Positions 40,246 through 50,753 of a stretch of DNA of 64,000 nucleotides are shown here, in pieces. The notes beneath the pieces were generated by a model. It saw only the letters and a program-made list of their open reading frames with translations, had not been told where the DNA came from and did not search any database. The translations under genes were made by a program, and so were the position numbers. The DNA comes from Phenylobacterium immobile (ATCC 35973). Its GTDB lineage: Bacteria > Pseudomonadota > Alphaproteobacteria > Caulobacterales > Caulobacteraceae. Location of the stretch: contig NZ_CVJQ01000001.1 of the NCBI RefSeq assembly GCF_001375595.1, positions 1,922,001-1,986,000 of the forward strand. The letters run 5' to 3'. Numbering within the stretch: the first letter of the stretch is position 1; every line of letters begins with the position of its first letter.

Positions 40246-42414
40246 TCAGCCGGCCCCCTCCCCGCCGTATCCCCATGTCCAGGGTCGATGGCCGCGCAGG
40301 TCCTGGCTCCAGGCGAGGCGCCAGGCGCCTTTCTCGGTTCGGAAAATTTCAGCAGATCCGCCGCGTGCAAAGTCGGCTTGGGTCAGGATTAGCGGCCCCA
40401 CGCAACGCCCTGGGGCCCGACCGGCTCTAAGCACAAGAATATCGGCGTCAGCGCACAGCGCCTCCAACCTGCCGGTCTTTAAAGGCCGGCTGACATTCCA
40501 AGTCGCGGCGATCTTGAGCGGCGCATGGGCGGTCGGCCCACAGCTCCAGGCGTCACACTGGAAAAAGCCGTTCCGTTCGGCTTCGGTCAGGGTCGGCTCC
40601 AGGCCACGACGACGGGCCCATAGCTCCGCGCCGAAGCGCTTCACGTCAGGGCGCATTAGGACGGCGGTCTGGTCAGCACGTACGGCGACGGCGGCGCCGT
40701 CAGCTGAGATCCAGGCGACAGGCGCCGCGGGCCGCGGCGCCAGGTTCACACTGAGCGCCAACGGCAGGCCCAGCCATCTAATCGGCCCGCGGGTCAGACA
40801 GATCCATAGGATTCCGAGGAAGGCGGCCGGTAGCGTCCAGGCCGGCGCGCTGGCGACGGTCATCTGCGCCATGGGGGCGTTGGCGATCTGGGTGGCGACC
40901 TGCGTCATCAGGCTGATACCGAAGCCCGCCGCCCGCAAAGGCGCCTCGCCCAGCTCGAAGGGCGTGAGGATCGCGCCGATCGCGAGGCCCGGCATGATCA
41001 ACAGGGTGGAGATCGGCTCGACCAATAGGTTGGCTGCAAGACCCCAGACGGCGACGCGGTTGAAGTGCTGGACGGCGAAGGGACCCGTCGCCAGGCCGGC
41101 GACCAGGCTGATGGCGCCGCCGGCGAAGATCCAGGTGCGCGCGGCCTGCAGGGCGCGGATGACGAAGGGCACGCTAATCTCGCGGATAGGGCGAGGCCAC
41201 GCCTCGGCGAGCGCGACCAGGGCGGCCGTCGCAGCGAAGGACATCTGGAAGCCGGGCTCGGTGACCGCCTCAGGCTGCAGGAGGATGATGACGATGGCGG
41301 CCATGGCCAGAGCGCGCAGGCTGATCGCTTGGCGATCAACCAGGATGGCCACGAAGGCGACCGCTGCGGTGATCGCCGCCCGCTCAGCCGGGGGCGAGGC
41401 CCCTGAGATGGCCAGGTAGCCGCCAACCGCCGCCAGACCAAAGACCGCGGCGATCTTCTTGCCGGGCGCGCGCAGGGTAAGCCAGGGCCAGGCGGCGACC
41501 GCCAACCGGACGCCAGCGAATGCGAAGCCGCCGACGATCGCCATGTGCAGACCAGAGATCGAGATGATGTGCGCGAGGCCGGCCGCCCGTAGGGCGTCGA
41601 CCTGCTCGCGCGGCACGAAGGCCTCGACGCCGCTGGTCATGGCGGCGGCCAGACCGCCAGTTTCAGGGCCGAGAAGCTCGACGATCCGTACTGCCAGATT
41701 CCAACGGAGCCGGTTGACCTGCATGGTCAGGCGCAATCGTGTTGGCGCGGAGTTCGTGGGCCGAACCCCCTGAGGTGCGCCAAGTGCGAAGCCCACCCCG
41801 CCAATGCTTTCGAAGTAGGCGTCACGGGCGAAATCATAGCTGCCCGGCGCGGCGGGGGGTGGCGGCGGACCAATCTTAGCCAGGAGATCGATAGCCTCAC
41901 CGGGTGGTGGAACCGCGGTTCCCGCTCGCAGGGTCACCCGGATGCGGCCGGGGGTGTTGTCTGCCGGCACGCCTTCGATAGCGATCGGCGCGACGAGCAG
42001 GCGTTGGCCGCCCTGCCCGGGGCTGCCCACATCGACGACCCACCCTATGACGCGCACAGGGGGCGTATCGGCTGAGGCGATCGGCGTCGCCACGCGCTCG
42101 GTGCGGGCCTTCGCGACGGCGAAGCCGATGAGGCCGCAGGCGACCAGAGTGAGGATGGCGACCGCCCATCGGTGCGCGGCGAACCGGCCGGCGACCAGCA
42201 GCCCCAGGCCTGTAAGGCCAAGGGCGACCGCCAGTAGGCTCTGCGGCTCCCCCGGGAGGGCGAAGTAGCTGGCCGCGCCCAGGCCAAGCGCCACAGGCGA
42301 CCAAAGCGGCCATCGAGGGGCTTGACGCGACAGTTCGCGGCGAAACCACGTCAGCAGCCCGCGGTCGGTGAGCGCCGGCGCAACCTCAGGCGTCTGCAGC
42401 AGTTCGGCCGTCAC
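40246..42414 (-). CDS. comEC: ComEC/Rec2-family DNA-uptake channel protein
   Basis: 722 residues with a GTG start at 42414. An N-terminal DUF4131-type region has several membrane segments (about 38-115) and an OB-like periplasmic part (IGWVVDVGSPGQGGQRLLVA). The competence domain contains the diagnostic AGLAHIISISGLHMAIVGGF, ISGASPPAERAAITAAVAFV, LDRQAISLRALA-like and TEPGFQMSFAATAALV segments with many membrane helices. It is the inner-membrane channel for single-stranded DNA in transformation. The C-terminal 150 residues hold no HxHxDH metallo-beta-lactamase motif, so a nuclease domain is missing or degenerate. It sits between lexA and gltX, as in many alphaproteobacteria. Confidence 0.9.
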   Translation of the reverse strand: MTAELLQTPEVAPALTDRGLLTWFRRELSRQAPRWPLWSPVALGLGAASYFALPGEPQSLLAVALGLTGLGLLVAGRFAAHRWAVAILTLVACGLIGFAVAKARTERVATPIASADTPPVRVIGWVVDVGSPGQGGQRLLVAPIAIEGVPADNTPGRIRVTLRAGTAVPPPGEAIDLLAKIGPPPPPAAPGSYDFARDAYFESIGGVGFALGAPQGVRPTNSAPTRLRLTMQVNRLRWNLAVRIVELLGPETGGLAAAMTSGVEAFVPREQVDALRAAGLAHIISISGLHMAIVGGFAFAGVRLAVAAWPWLTLRAPGKKIAAVFGLAAVGGYLAISGASPPAERAAITAAVAFVAILVDRQAISLRALAMAAIVIILLQPEAVTEPGFQMSFAATAALVALAEAWPRPIREISVPFVIRALQAARTWIFAGGAISLVAGLATGPFAVQHFNRVAVWGLAANLLVEPISTLLIMPGLAIGAILTPFELGEAPLRAAGFGISLMTQVATQIANAPMAQMTVASAPAWTLPAAFLGILWICLTRGPIRWLGLPLALSVNLAPRPAAPVAWISADGAAVAVRADQTAVLMRPDVKRFGAELWARRRGLEPTLTEAERNGFFQCDAWSCGPTAHAPLKIAATWNVSRPLKTGRLEALCADADILVLRAGRAPGRCVGPLILTQADFARGGSAEIFRTEKGAWRLAWSQDLRGHRPWTWGYGGEGAG

Positions 42415-42486
42415 CCCGCGCCCCCTTCACACGGAAGCTTACCCGGCCGCTGGCCCCCAGCGAAGAGCGCATGCTAAACGCGCGCC

Positions 42487-43875
42487 ATGTCTGATCGCCC
42501 TGTCGTCACCCGTATCGCCCCCTCGCCCACCGGCTCCATGCACATCGGCACGGCGCGGACGGCCCTCTTCAACTGGCTCTACGCCCGCCACACCGGCGGT
42601 AAGTATCTGCTGCGTGTCGAGGACACCGATCGCGAGCGCTCCACCGAGGCCTCGGTGCAGGTGATCTTCGACGGCCTGAACTGGCTGGGCCTTGAGGCGG
42701 ATGAGCCCCCGGTCTTCCAGTTCCCGCGAGCGGATCGCCACCGCGCCGCGGTCGAGACCATGCTGGAACGCGGCGGCGCCTACCGCTGCTACATGACGAC
42801 CGAGGAACTCGACCGCGAGCGCGAGATGGCGCGCGCCGAGGGGCGGGTCATCCGTTCGCCCTGGCGCGACCGCACCGATGGCGAAGGCGCCTTCGTGGTG
42901 CGGCTGAAAAGCCCGCTGGAAGGCGAGACGCTTATCGACGACCAGGTGAAGGGCGAGGTGCGTTTCCAGAACGCCACGCTAGACGACCTCGTGCTCCTGC
43001 GGACGGACGGTAACCCGACCTACAACCTGGCCGTGGTCGTCGACGACCACGACATGGGCGTCACCCATGTGATCCGCGGCGACGACCATCTGAACAACGC
43101 CGCGCGCCAGACCCTGATCTATCAAGCGCTGGGCTGGGACACGCCGGTGTGGGCGCATCTGCCGCTGATCCATGGCCCGGATGGCGCGAAGCTCTCGAAA
43201 CGCCACGGCGCCCAGGCGGTCAGTGAATTCGCCGACATGGGCTACCTGCCCGAGGCCATGCGCAACTACCTGGCCAAGCTCGGCTGGGGCCACGGCGATG
43301 ACGAAATCTTCAGCGACGAACAGGCGATTGCATGGTTCGACGTCAAGGACGTGGTAGCTGCGCCCGCCCGCCTCGACTGGGCGAAGCTTAATCACCTGAA
43401 CAACCACTACATCCGGCAGGCCGAACCGGCGCGGCTGGCCAGCTTGGTGGCGAAAATTCATGAGACGCGCGGTATTTCAATGCGTGATGGCGATCTTGTG
43501 ATCCTGGAACGGGCGATTCCGCTGGTGCGCGACGGCGCCAAGACCTTGCTGGAGCTTGCCGATGCGACCCAGTTCGTCCTCAAACCGCGGCCGCTGGTTC
43601 TGCCAGAGAAGGCGCTCGCGCAGCTAACCGAAGAAACGAGGGACCGGTTGCGTCGCTTGACTGAAATTCTAAGCAAATCCAACGCGTGGGACGTAACTTC
43701 TCTTGAAGCTGTGATCCGAGGTTTTGCGGAATCCGAAAGCGTCGGCATCGGCAAGTTCGGCCCCGCCCTGCGCGCGGTGCTATCGGGCGGCGCGGCGGCG
43801 CCAGATCTGGCCGGCGCCCTCGTTGCGCTCGGCCGCGAGGAAAGCTTAGGTCGCCTAAACGATGCGCTTTCGTAG
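42487..43875 (+). CDS. gltX: Glutamyl-tRNA synthetase
   Basis: 462 residues. The class-I HIGH-type motif is in [20 protein letters not shown] and the KMSKS-type motif is KLSKRHGA. Other landmarks are [33 protein letters not shown] and [13 protein letters not shown]. The C-terminal anticodon-binding helical domain includes [20 protein letters not shown]. It charges tRNA-Glu and, in many alphaproteobacteria that lack GlnRS, also tRNA-Gln for the amidotransferase route. It is divergent from comEC across a 72-base gap and is followed 56 bases later by gltA. Confidence 0.97.
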   Translation: MSDRPVVTRIAPSPTGSMHIGTARTALFNWLYARHTGGKYLLRVEDTDRERSTEASVQVIFDGLNWLGLEADEPPVFQFPRADRHRAAVETMLERGGAYRCYMTTEELDREREMARAEGRVIRSPWRDRTDGEGAFVVRLKSPLEGETLIDDQVKGEVRFQNATLDDLVLLRTDGNPTYNLAVVVDDHDMGVTHVIRGDDHLNNAARQTLIYQALGWDTPVWAHLPLIHGPDGAKLSKRHGAQAVSEFADMGYLPEAMRNYLAKLGWGHGDDEIFSDEQAIAWFDVKDVVAAPARLDWAKLNHLNNHYIRQAEPARLASLVAKIHETRGISMRDGDLVILERAIPLVRDGAKTLLELADATQFVLKPRPLVLPEKALAQLTEETRDRLRRLTEILSKSNAWDVTSLEAVIRGFAESESVGIGKFGPALRAVLSGGAAAPDLAGALVALGREESLGRLNDALS

Positions 43876-43895
43876 GCGCAACAAAACGGTATAAG
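43868..43895 (+). promoter_or_regulatory. Candidate gltA promoter
   Basis: TTTCGT at 43868-43873 and TATAAG at 43890-43895 are separated by 16 bases and lie 36 bases before the gltA ATG. The -10 is good and the -35 is weak. The -35 overlaps the gltX stop. Call by eye only. Confidence 0.3.
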
Positions 43896-43931
43896 CGCCC
43901 GCGAGCGATACCTAGGACGGAAGGGGATGCC

Positions 43932-45212
<1,281 letters not shown>

Positions 45213-45233
45213 GGCATAGGCCAGACATGAGAG

Positions 45234-45263
45234 GGGCCCACGGAGCGATCCGCGGGCCCTTTT
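45234..45263 (+). terminator. Rho-independent terminator after gltA
   Basis: GGGCCCACGGA and TCCGCGGGCCC pair with one mismatch around a short loop and are followed by TTTTC. It lies 21 bases after the gltA stop and ends just before the convergent UrcA-family gene. Confidence 0.82.
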
Positions 45264-45281
45264 CTATGCTTGCGGCCGTGA

Positions 45282-45737
45282 TTAGTTGCCGCGGGCTGCC
45301 GTCGACCGGCCCGCGTGCGACAGAGGACCGCCGTACGCCGCGCGGTTCTGGCGGGTGTCGGGCACCGGGCCATTGGTCACGACCGCGCTGGCCGGAACGG
45401 CATAGTTTTCTGCCGAATTCGGCTGGAAGGCCATCAGGGCTTCGCGGACGGCGGTGTCCTGGCACGACCGGTCCAGATTGGCCTGGTTTGTCGGGGCCTC
45501 TCCCAACTCGGCGCAGATCCGGCGTGCGGTGTAGCGCACGCGTTGCTTGAGGATATCCATGTCCTTCGATCGCGACAGATCGAGGTCCGCGTAGCTGACC
45601 ACTCTCGAAATCGACATCGGCTTTTCGCCTTGGCCGGCATAATGACCCATGACGGTGACTTCGTTGACGGCTTGAGCGAACGCCGGGGCGGCGAGGCAAA
45701 GGGCCGCGGCGGCGGTCAGGACGGGCGTGCGACGCAT
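45282..45737 (-). CDS. UrcA-family exported protein
   Basis: 151 residues. MRRTPVLTAAAALCLAAPAF is a Sec signal peptide with cleavage near AFA-Q. The core ISRVVSYADLDLSRSKDMDI, followed by LKQRVRYTARRICAELGEAP, matches the UrcA family pattern: a VSYADLDLS strand, then an R-rich helix with a conserved Cys. A second Cys (LDRSCQDTAVREAL) could pair with it. UrcA proteins are small secreted proteins common in Caulobacterales and Sphingomonadales, of unknown function. It follows lpxB by 45 bases on the same strand and may be the last gene of the long lpx transcript. Confidence 0.8.
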   Translation of the reverse strand: MRRTPVLTAAAALCLAAPAFAQAVNEVTVMGHYAGQGEKPMSISRVVSYADLDLSRSKDMDILKQRVRYTARRICAELGEAPTNQANLDRSCQDTAVREALMAFQPNSAENYAVPASAVVTNGPVPDTRQNRAAYGGPLSHAGRSTAARGN

Positions 45738-45782
45738 CTCGAAAGCTCCTGGTGTATGAGCCTTTCAAACAGCGGTCCGACG

Positions 45783-46961
45783 TTAAGGGTTCCCTGTCCT
45801 GCGGCTCTCTACGGCCTTGAGAACCGCCTCGGCGGCCCTGGCGGACGGGTCGCCCTGTCCTCGTCCCATGTGCTCCAAGGCGGCGTCCTGGGCGGCGATC
45901 TGGGCGGTGCGGACGGCGGGATCGTCGAGCCGCACGGCAAGCGCCTTCGCCAAGGCGAGACCCTCGCAACGCTCCTGGATGAACTCTGGGGCAACCTCGG
46001 CCTGGGCGGCGATATTCATCAGTGTGATGTAAGGCGTGCGGACGATGTGCTTGAGCAGGGCGTAGGTCACCGGCGAGACACGATAGGCCACCACCAGGGG
46101 CGCGCCAGCGAGCGCGATCTCTGACGTCACGGTGCCTGAACAGGCGAGCGCGACGGTGGCGGCCTTCATGGCGTCCAACTTGGACACCTCGCCCTCCACC
46201 ACATGCGGCGGGACCGGCCAGACCGCGGCTTCGGCTTTCACGAGGTCGACGACGGTTGAGGCCGCGGGGATTACGACTTGCAAGTCCGGGCGCGTCCGCG
46301 CCAGGCGCCACACGGCCTCACCGAAATGCGGCATCAATCGGGTGATTTCACCCCGCCGGCTGCCCGGCGCGATCAACAGGATCGGCGCGTCCGGCGTAGC
46401 GCCGATACGGGTGCGCAGGCGCGCAGGATCCGCGCTAGTGAAATCCAGCGACAGCGCAGAATTGCCGACGAAGGTGACCGGCAGGCCATAACGTTCGAAC
46501 CAGGGGGCGTCGAAGGCGTGGATGGACAGCAGCCGGTCGACCGTCTTGGCCAGCGTCTTGGCACGGCCTGGGCGCGTCGCCCATACCTGCGGGCCGACGT
46601 ACTTGATCAGAGGAACACCGGGGAGCGCGCGCCTGAGCCCTTGAGCGACTCGCAGGGTGAAGCCCCAGGAATCGATCAGCACGACGATATCGGGTCGTTC
46701 CTTCGTGGCGAGCGCGACGGTGTCTCTGACACGACGGAGAATTCGTGGGTAGGCGGCTAGCCCCTCCAGTAATCCTAGGACCGATATCTCAGCGATGTCG
46801 AAGGGACTTCGCACGCCTTCTTCCGCCAACCTTGCGCCGCCTACGCCGACAAAGCGGACGCCAATCCCCAGGCGATGACGTAACGCGCGGGCCAAAGCCG
46901 CTCCGCGATCGTCGCCGGAAGCTTCGGCCGCCACCAGCATGACGGTCAGCGGCTGAGTCAC
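45783..46961 (-). CDS. lpxB: Lipid-A-disaccharide synthase
   Basis: 392 residues with a GTG start at 46961 that overlaps the lpxI stop (GTGA). It starts TVMLVAAEASGDDRGAALAR, a glycosyltransferase family 19 hallmark. Further motifs are FVGVGGARLAEEGVRSPFDI, SVLGLLEGLAAYPRILRR, VLIDSWGFTLRVAQGL, YVGPQVWATRPGRAKTLA, VTFVGNSALSLDF, LLIAPGSRRGEITRLMPHFG and CSGTVTSEIALAGAPLVVAY. It joins UDP-diacylglucosamine to lipid X on the cytoplasmic face of the inner membrane. It ends the lpxD-fabZ-lpxA-lpxI-lpxB series. Confidence 0.95.
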   Translation of the reverse strand: MTQPLTVMLVAAEASGDDRGAALARALRHRLGIGVRFVGVGGARLAEEGVRSPFDIAEISVLGLLEGLAAYPRILRRVRDTVALATKERPDIVVLIDSWGFTLRVAQGLRRALPGVPLIKYVGPQVWATRPGRAKTLAKTVDRLLSIHAFDAPWFERYGLPVTFVGNSALSLDFTSADPARLRTRIGATPDAPILLIAPGSRRGEITRLMPHFGEAVWRLARTRPDLQVVIPAASTVVDLVKAEAAVWPVPPHVVEGEVSKLDAMKAATVALACSGTVTSEIALAGAPLVVAYRVSPVTYALLKHIVRTPYITLMNIAAQAEVAPEFIQERCEGLALAKALAVRLDDPAVRTAQIAAQDAALEHMGRGQGDPSARAAEAVLKAVESRRTGNP

Positions 46962-47824
46962 CGGGCTTTTGGCTCAACGCCCAGGATGAAGACGCCCAAT
47001 TCATCCGCCAGTTCGACGACAGCGTGCCGGTCGAGGACCAATAGACGTCCCGCTTCGCCCACAATGCCGCCCAGGCCGGCCCGCGCGACAGCGGCGACCG
47101 TGGCGACGCCGATCGTCGGGAGGTCGACGCGTAGTTCCTGCTCAGGCTTGGCCGCCTTGGCGAGCACGCCCCGCGCCGCGCCGGGCCGGCCGCGCAGATG
47201 CTCTGGCAGTGCTGCGACACGCGCCAGCATAGCGTCGGTTCCTTCCTGGGCCTCCACGGCGAGCACAAGGCCAGCACAGACAGCCGCTGCTTGGCCAATA
47301 TCTTCGGCGCCGATCAGGCGGGCCACCCCCAGGGCGCGATCCGCATCAGCGGCGTCGGCCGCGCTCGGTTGGACCCGGCCCAGTACGCCGACCGGCAGGC
47401 CCAAGTCCTCCATGACCTCATGAGCCCCCTCGACCGAGAAGCCGTCCTTTTCGAACTCCCGAACCAACAGACTGAGCAGCGCATCGTCGCCGCGCCGCGC
47501 CGCGCCGATCACTGCGGGTAGGACCGCCAAGCCACGGGCGTCGGGAAGCAGGGTCAGGAAGTCCGGCCGCTTGACGATCCCGGCCAGGCAGACGGCCTCG
47601 CACCCGGCGCGCTTGAGCGCTTTGATGCACTTGCCGAGTTCGGCGAGTCCCACCTCAGCGCCGGCGTAGGGCGCAAGAGCGTCGCTCGCGAAGCCTTTGA
47701 TCCGGATAACAAAAAGGGCTCTACCGGCGCGTTCGCAGTGCTGGGCGATCTCGAGCGGCAAGGCGCCGCCGCCGGCGATTAGGCCGAGTTTCGGCGGAGT
47801 CAGACTTCGCGCTGCGGCAGGCAT
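46958..47824 (-). CDS. lpxI: UDP-2,3-diacylglucosamine pyrophosphatase LpxI (DUF1009)
   Basis: 288 residues. The LpxI/DUF1009 pattern is visible: [89 protein letters not shown] and [20 protein letters not shown]. LpxI hydrolyses UDP-diacylglucosamine to lipid X in bacteria that lack LpxH, typically alphaproteobacteria. It is placed exactly between lpxA and lpxB, its pathway neighbours. The gene overlaps lpxA by 25 bases upstream and lpxB by four bases downstream. Confidence 0.93.
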   Translation of the reverse strand: MPAAARSLTPPKLGLIAGGGALPLEIAQHCERAGRALFVIRIKGFASDALAPYAGAEVGLAELGKCIKALKRAGCEAVCLAGIVKRPDFLTLLPDARGLAVLPAVIGAARRGDDALLSLLVREFEKDGFSVEGAHEVMEDLGLPVGVLGRVQPSAADAADADRALGVARLIGAEDIGQAAAVCAGLVLAVEAQEGTDAMLARVAALPEHLRGRPGAARGVLAKAAKPEQELRVDLPTIGVATVAAVARAGLGGIVGEAGRLLVLDRHAVVELADELGVFILGVEPKAR

Positions 47825-48627
47825 AGCGGGCGTCCTGCATCGGCGCGGATGAAGCTGATGATTTCCATCACTGCAGCGTTTGAACCGAAGGCCTGGGCTG
47901 TGTCGTCGATCCGTTCCTGGAAGGTGCCTTCCTCGGCGAATAGCGAACGATAGGCCGTTCGCAATGCGCTGATCGTCTCGCGATCAACGGCGCGACGTTT
48001 GAGCCCCACAAGGTTCAGGCCCTCGAGGTGGGCGTGGTTGCCCCAGACTAGGCCGTATGGAATGACGTCCTTGGTCACCGCGGCCAGGCCACCAATGAAG
48101 GCGTAGCGGCCGACCCGGCAAAATTGGTGCACGGCGGCCAATCCACTGATCATCACATGATCGCCCACGGTGACGTGGCCGCCGAGCGTGCCGGAATGGG
48201 CCAGGATGACATGGTCGCCCACGTGGCAATCGTGACCTACGTGGCTCGTGGCCATGTACATGCCATCATCGCCCACCCGGGTGACGCCGCCGCCGCCGGG
48301 CGTGCCCAGGTGCATCGTCACATGCTCCCATATGCGGTTGCGGTCGCCGATGATGAGTTCGGTCGGCTCACCGCGGTAGGCGGTGTGGTGGGGCGGCCCG
48401 CCAAGGTTGGCGAAGTTGCGCACGAGGCAATCGGCGCCGATGGTCGTGTGGCCCTCAATGACGACGTGGGCGAGGATCTGAGTCCCGTCGCCGACACGGG
48501 CGTTCGCGCCGATGATCGAGTACGGCCCAACCGAAACGCCCTGCCCCAGCGCCGCACCGGGATCGACGATCGCCGTCGGGTGGATCGTCACACCCGTGGG
48601 GCGCGACGTCTGCGCAGGCGCGTTCAC
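47800..48627 (-). CDS. lpxA: UDP-N-acetylglucosamine acyltransferase LpxA
   Basis: 275 residues from a GTG at 48627 that overlaps the fabZ stop (GTGA); a longer frame exists but runs into fabZ. It has a left-handed beta-helix of hexapeptide repeats ([54 protein letters not shown]). The catalytic His lies in [20 protein letters not shown]. The C-terminal helical part includes [20 protein letters not shown]. It carries out the first step of lipid A synthesis, O-acylation of UDP-GlcNAc from acyl-ACP. Confidence 0.95.
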   Translation of the reverse strand: MNAPAQTSRPTGVTIHPTAIVDPGAALGQGVSVGPYSIIGANARVGDGTQILAHVVIEGHTTIGADCLVRNFANLGGPPHHTAYRGEPTELIIGDRNRIWEHVTMHLGTPGGGGVTRVGDDGMYMATSHVGHDCHVGDHVILAHSGTLGGHVTVGDHVMISGLAAVHQFCRVGRYAFIGGLAAVTKDVIPYGLVWGNHAHLEGLNLVGLKRRAVDRETISALRTAYRSLFAEEGTFQERIDDTAQAFGSNAAVMEIISFIRADAGRPLCLPQREV

Positions 48628-49106
48628 TGGGTTTCCACCACCATGGCGGCGAATTCGCATTCAGCGGCGACTTTGTCACCCACCAGGGCGCGGCCACGGA
48701 ATTTGAAGATGTCGCCGCGGGCGCGCACGACTTCGACATGCATCTTCATCACGTCGCCCGGACGAACCGGGGCGCGGAAGCGGCAGTTGTCGACCGACAT
48801 GAACAGGATCGTCTTGCCCACGACATCGACTTCCAACGACTTCGACATCAAGACAGCGCCGGATTGCGCAATCGCCTCGACGATCAGCACGCCCGGCATG
48901 ACCGGGTAGGTTGGGAAGTGGCCTTGGAAGAAGGGCTCGTTCACCGTCACGCACTTGATGCCGACGATGGACTGGTGGGCCTTGTACTCCTCGGCGCGAT
49001 CGATCAGCAGGAAGGGATAGCGGTGCGGCAACCGCGCCATGATCTCGGTGATGTCGATTTCGGTGGAGGCTTCATTGACCGGCGCCTTACGCATTTTCCG
49101 CTCCAT
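48624..49106 (-). CDS. fabZ: 3-hydroxyacyl-ACP dehydratase FabZ
   Basis: 160 residues from the ATG at 49106 with AAGGATGG just upstream; an ATG four codons later is possible. It has the hot-dog fold motifs [40 protein letters not shown] with the catalytic His, [10 protein letters not shown] with the catalytic Glu, and [20 protein letters not shown]. It dehydrates 3-hydroxyacyl-ACP in fatty acid elongation. In this location it controls the split of 3-hydroxymyristoyl-ACP between phospholipid and lipid A. It overlaps lpxD by 20 bases. Confidence 0.96.
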   Translation of the reverse strand: MERKMRKAPVNEASTEIDITEIMARLPHRYPFLLIDRAEEYKAHQSIVGIKCVTVNEPFFQGHFPTYPVMPGVLIVEAIAQSGAVLMSKSLEVDVVGKTILFMSVDNCRFRAPVRPGDVMKMHVEVVRARGDIFKFRGRALVGDKVAAECEFAAMVVETQ

Positions 49107-50109
49107 CCTTCCGCGTTGACTGCCGGCGCAGCCAGGCGGTTTCGCGCATCCACGCTCTTATGGGCTGGGCCGGCGCGCCGCCCCAGGTCTCGCCGGCGGG
49201 AATGTCGTGCATCACGCCGGCCGCCGCCGCAACCCGAGCCCCCGCGCCTATAACGATATGATCGGCGATTCCAGCGCGGCCGCCGAACTGCACGCCGTCG
49301 CCGATGATCACGCTGCCGGAGATGCCCGTGTGGGCCGCCATGACGCAGTTGCGCCCGACGCGGACGTTGTGGGCGATCTGGACCAGATTGTCGATCTTGG
49401 TGTTCTCGCCGATCATCGTGTCGTCGTAGGCCCCGCGATCTATGCAGCTGTTGGCGCCGATCGTGCACCCGTCCTGGATGATCACGCGGCCGAGTTGGGG
49501 CATGTCGACGAGGCCTGCGGGACCGGCCGCGGCGCCGAAGCCCGCCTCGCCGATCACGGCGCCTGCGAAAACCTGCACGCGGTCGCCCAGCAGGCAACAG
49601 CTGAGGACGACATTGGCCCCAATCAGACCATCGCGGCCAATGGTGACCCCAGGACCGATCACAGCGTTCGGGCCTATCCGCGTCCCCCGGCCGATCCGCA
49701 CGCCAGGTCCGACGACGGCGCCGGGGGCCAGATCGACGCCGTCTTCCAAGATTGCGTCAGGGGAAAGGGCCGGACCTGCTTGGAAGTTGCGCAGGCGATG
49801 CAGCCGACCGGCGAGCGCAGCGTAGGCCGCTTGCGGCGTCGGCGTGATCAGCGCCACGCAATCCGCCGGTAGAAATTCGGCGTTGGCCTCAGTCACAAAA
49901 CAGGCTGCGGATTCGGCGGAGGCGAGTTCCGCCACCTGCCGGCGATCCGTCAAAAAGGACACTGAGCGGGCGTCCGCGCGCGCCAGCACAGCGACCTTGT
50001 CTATCGCACGCGCAGCAGCGTTCGGCGTCGCCAGGCGCGCGCCAGTCTGGGACGCGATCTCGCCTAGCGAGATCGGTCCCAGGCTCTCATAGAATCGCGG
50101 ATCGGGCAT
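49087..50109 (-). CDS. lpxD: UDP-3-O-acylglucosamine N-acyltransferase LpxD
   Basis: 340 residues. The N-terminal uridine-binding domain (about 1-100; [33 protein letters not shown]) precedes a left-handed beta-helix ([40 protein letters not shown]). The [20 protein letters not shown] and [20 protein letters not shown] segments follow. The catalytic His is in [13 protein letters not shown], and a short C-terminal helix ends the protein. It N-acylates UDP-3-O-acylglucosamine, the third step of lipid A synthesis. It follows the Skp/OmpH-like gene by 28 bases. Confidence 0.95.
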   Translation of the reverse strand: MPDPRFYESLGPISLGEIASQTGARLATPNAAARAIDKVAVLARADARSVSFLTDRRQVAELASAESAACFVTEANAEFLPADCVALITPTPQAAYAALAGRLHRLRNFQAGPALSPDAILEDGVDLAPGAVVGPGVRIGRGTRIGPNAVIGPGVTIGRDGLIGANVVLSCCLLGDRVQVFAGAVIGEAGFGAAAGPAGLVDMPQLGRVIIQDGCTIGANSCIDRGAYDDTMIGENTKIDNLVQIAHNVRVGRNCVMAAHTGISGSVIIGDGVQFGGRAGIADHIVIGAGARVAAAAGVMHDIPAGETWGGAPAQPIRAWMRETAWLRRQSTRKDGAENA

Positions 50110-50137
50110 GGTCCGCGCGCCGATCCGCCGCCTGATC

Positions 50138-50749
50138 CTACTTCGGCGCGGCCGCGGCGCCGTCGAGGCGTTCGCGATCGAAGGTGAATTGGGTGATCTT
50201 GGCGTTCAACGCCGTCACAACCGCCGGCGTGATATCCGAGGCGGGGTTGGCCATCAGCACAGCTTCCCGCTGCAGCAGGATCGCGCAGCCCTTGGCTTCA
50301 TAAGCCTGGCGAACGAGCGGGTTCATCTCGGTGCTGATCCGGGCCAGAGCCTTCTGCTCAGTGGCCTGAATCTCCTGCTCGCGCTGGCCAGCCTTGCGGT
50401 TGAAAGCTTCGGCGCGGGTTTGCAGAGCTGTCAGACGAGATTGCAGCGCGGCCTGGTCCCCGCCCTGCGGCGCGGCTTGGAGCGCCTTGGCTTCGTTGTC
50501 GATCGCCGTCTTCTCGCCGGCGAGCTCAGCGTTCACCTGGGCTGCAATCTGCTGGAGCCGCGTGGAGACGTACTTGCCGACCGTGGAGGTCCCGGCGACG
50601 GCTTCCGGTGACAGGGTGCACAGGCCCGCGATCGGTGCGCCATGACGAACGGCGGGGGCTGCGGCGGGAGCGGCGGTTTGCGCCTGGGCCTGACCGGCCA
50701 CCAGGGCGGCCAGGGCGACCATGGCCGCCGAAATTTGCTTAACGCTCAT
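50138..50749 (-). CDS. skp: OmpH/Skp-like periplasmic chaperone
   Basis: 203 residues with a Sec signal peptide ([20 protein letters not shown]). The mature part is dominated by helices with heptad-like spacing ([40 protein letters not shown]), consistent with the coiled-coil tentacles of Skp. The C-terminal [20 protein letters not shown] is the typical OmpH segment. Skp holds unfolded outer-membrane proteins on the way to BamA. It starts four bases after the bamA stop and precedes lpxD, as is nearly universal in proteobacteria. The fold is less conserved than its neighbours, so synteny carries part of the call. Confidence 0.88.
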   Translation of the reverse strand: MSVKQISAAMVALAALVAGQAQAQTAAPAAAPAVRHGAPIAGLCTLSPEAVAGTSTVGKYVSTRLQQIAAQVNAELAGEKTAIDNEAKALQAAPQGGDQAALQSRLTALQTRAEAFNRKAGQREQEIQATEQKALARISTEMNPLVRQAYEAKGCAILLQREAVLMANPASDITPAVVTALNAKITQFTFDRERLDGAAAAPK

Positions 50750-50753
50750 GTCA

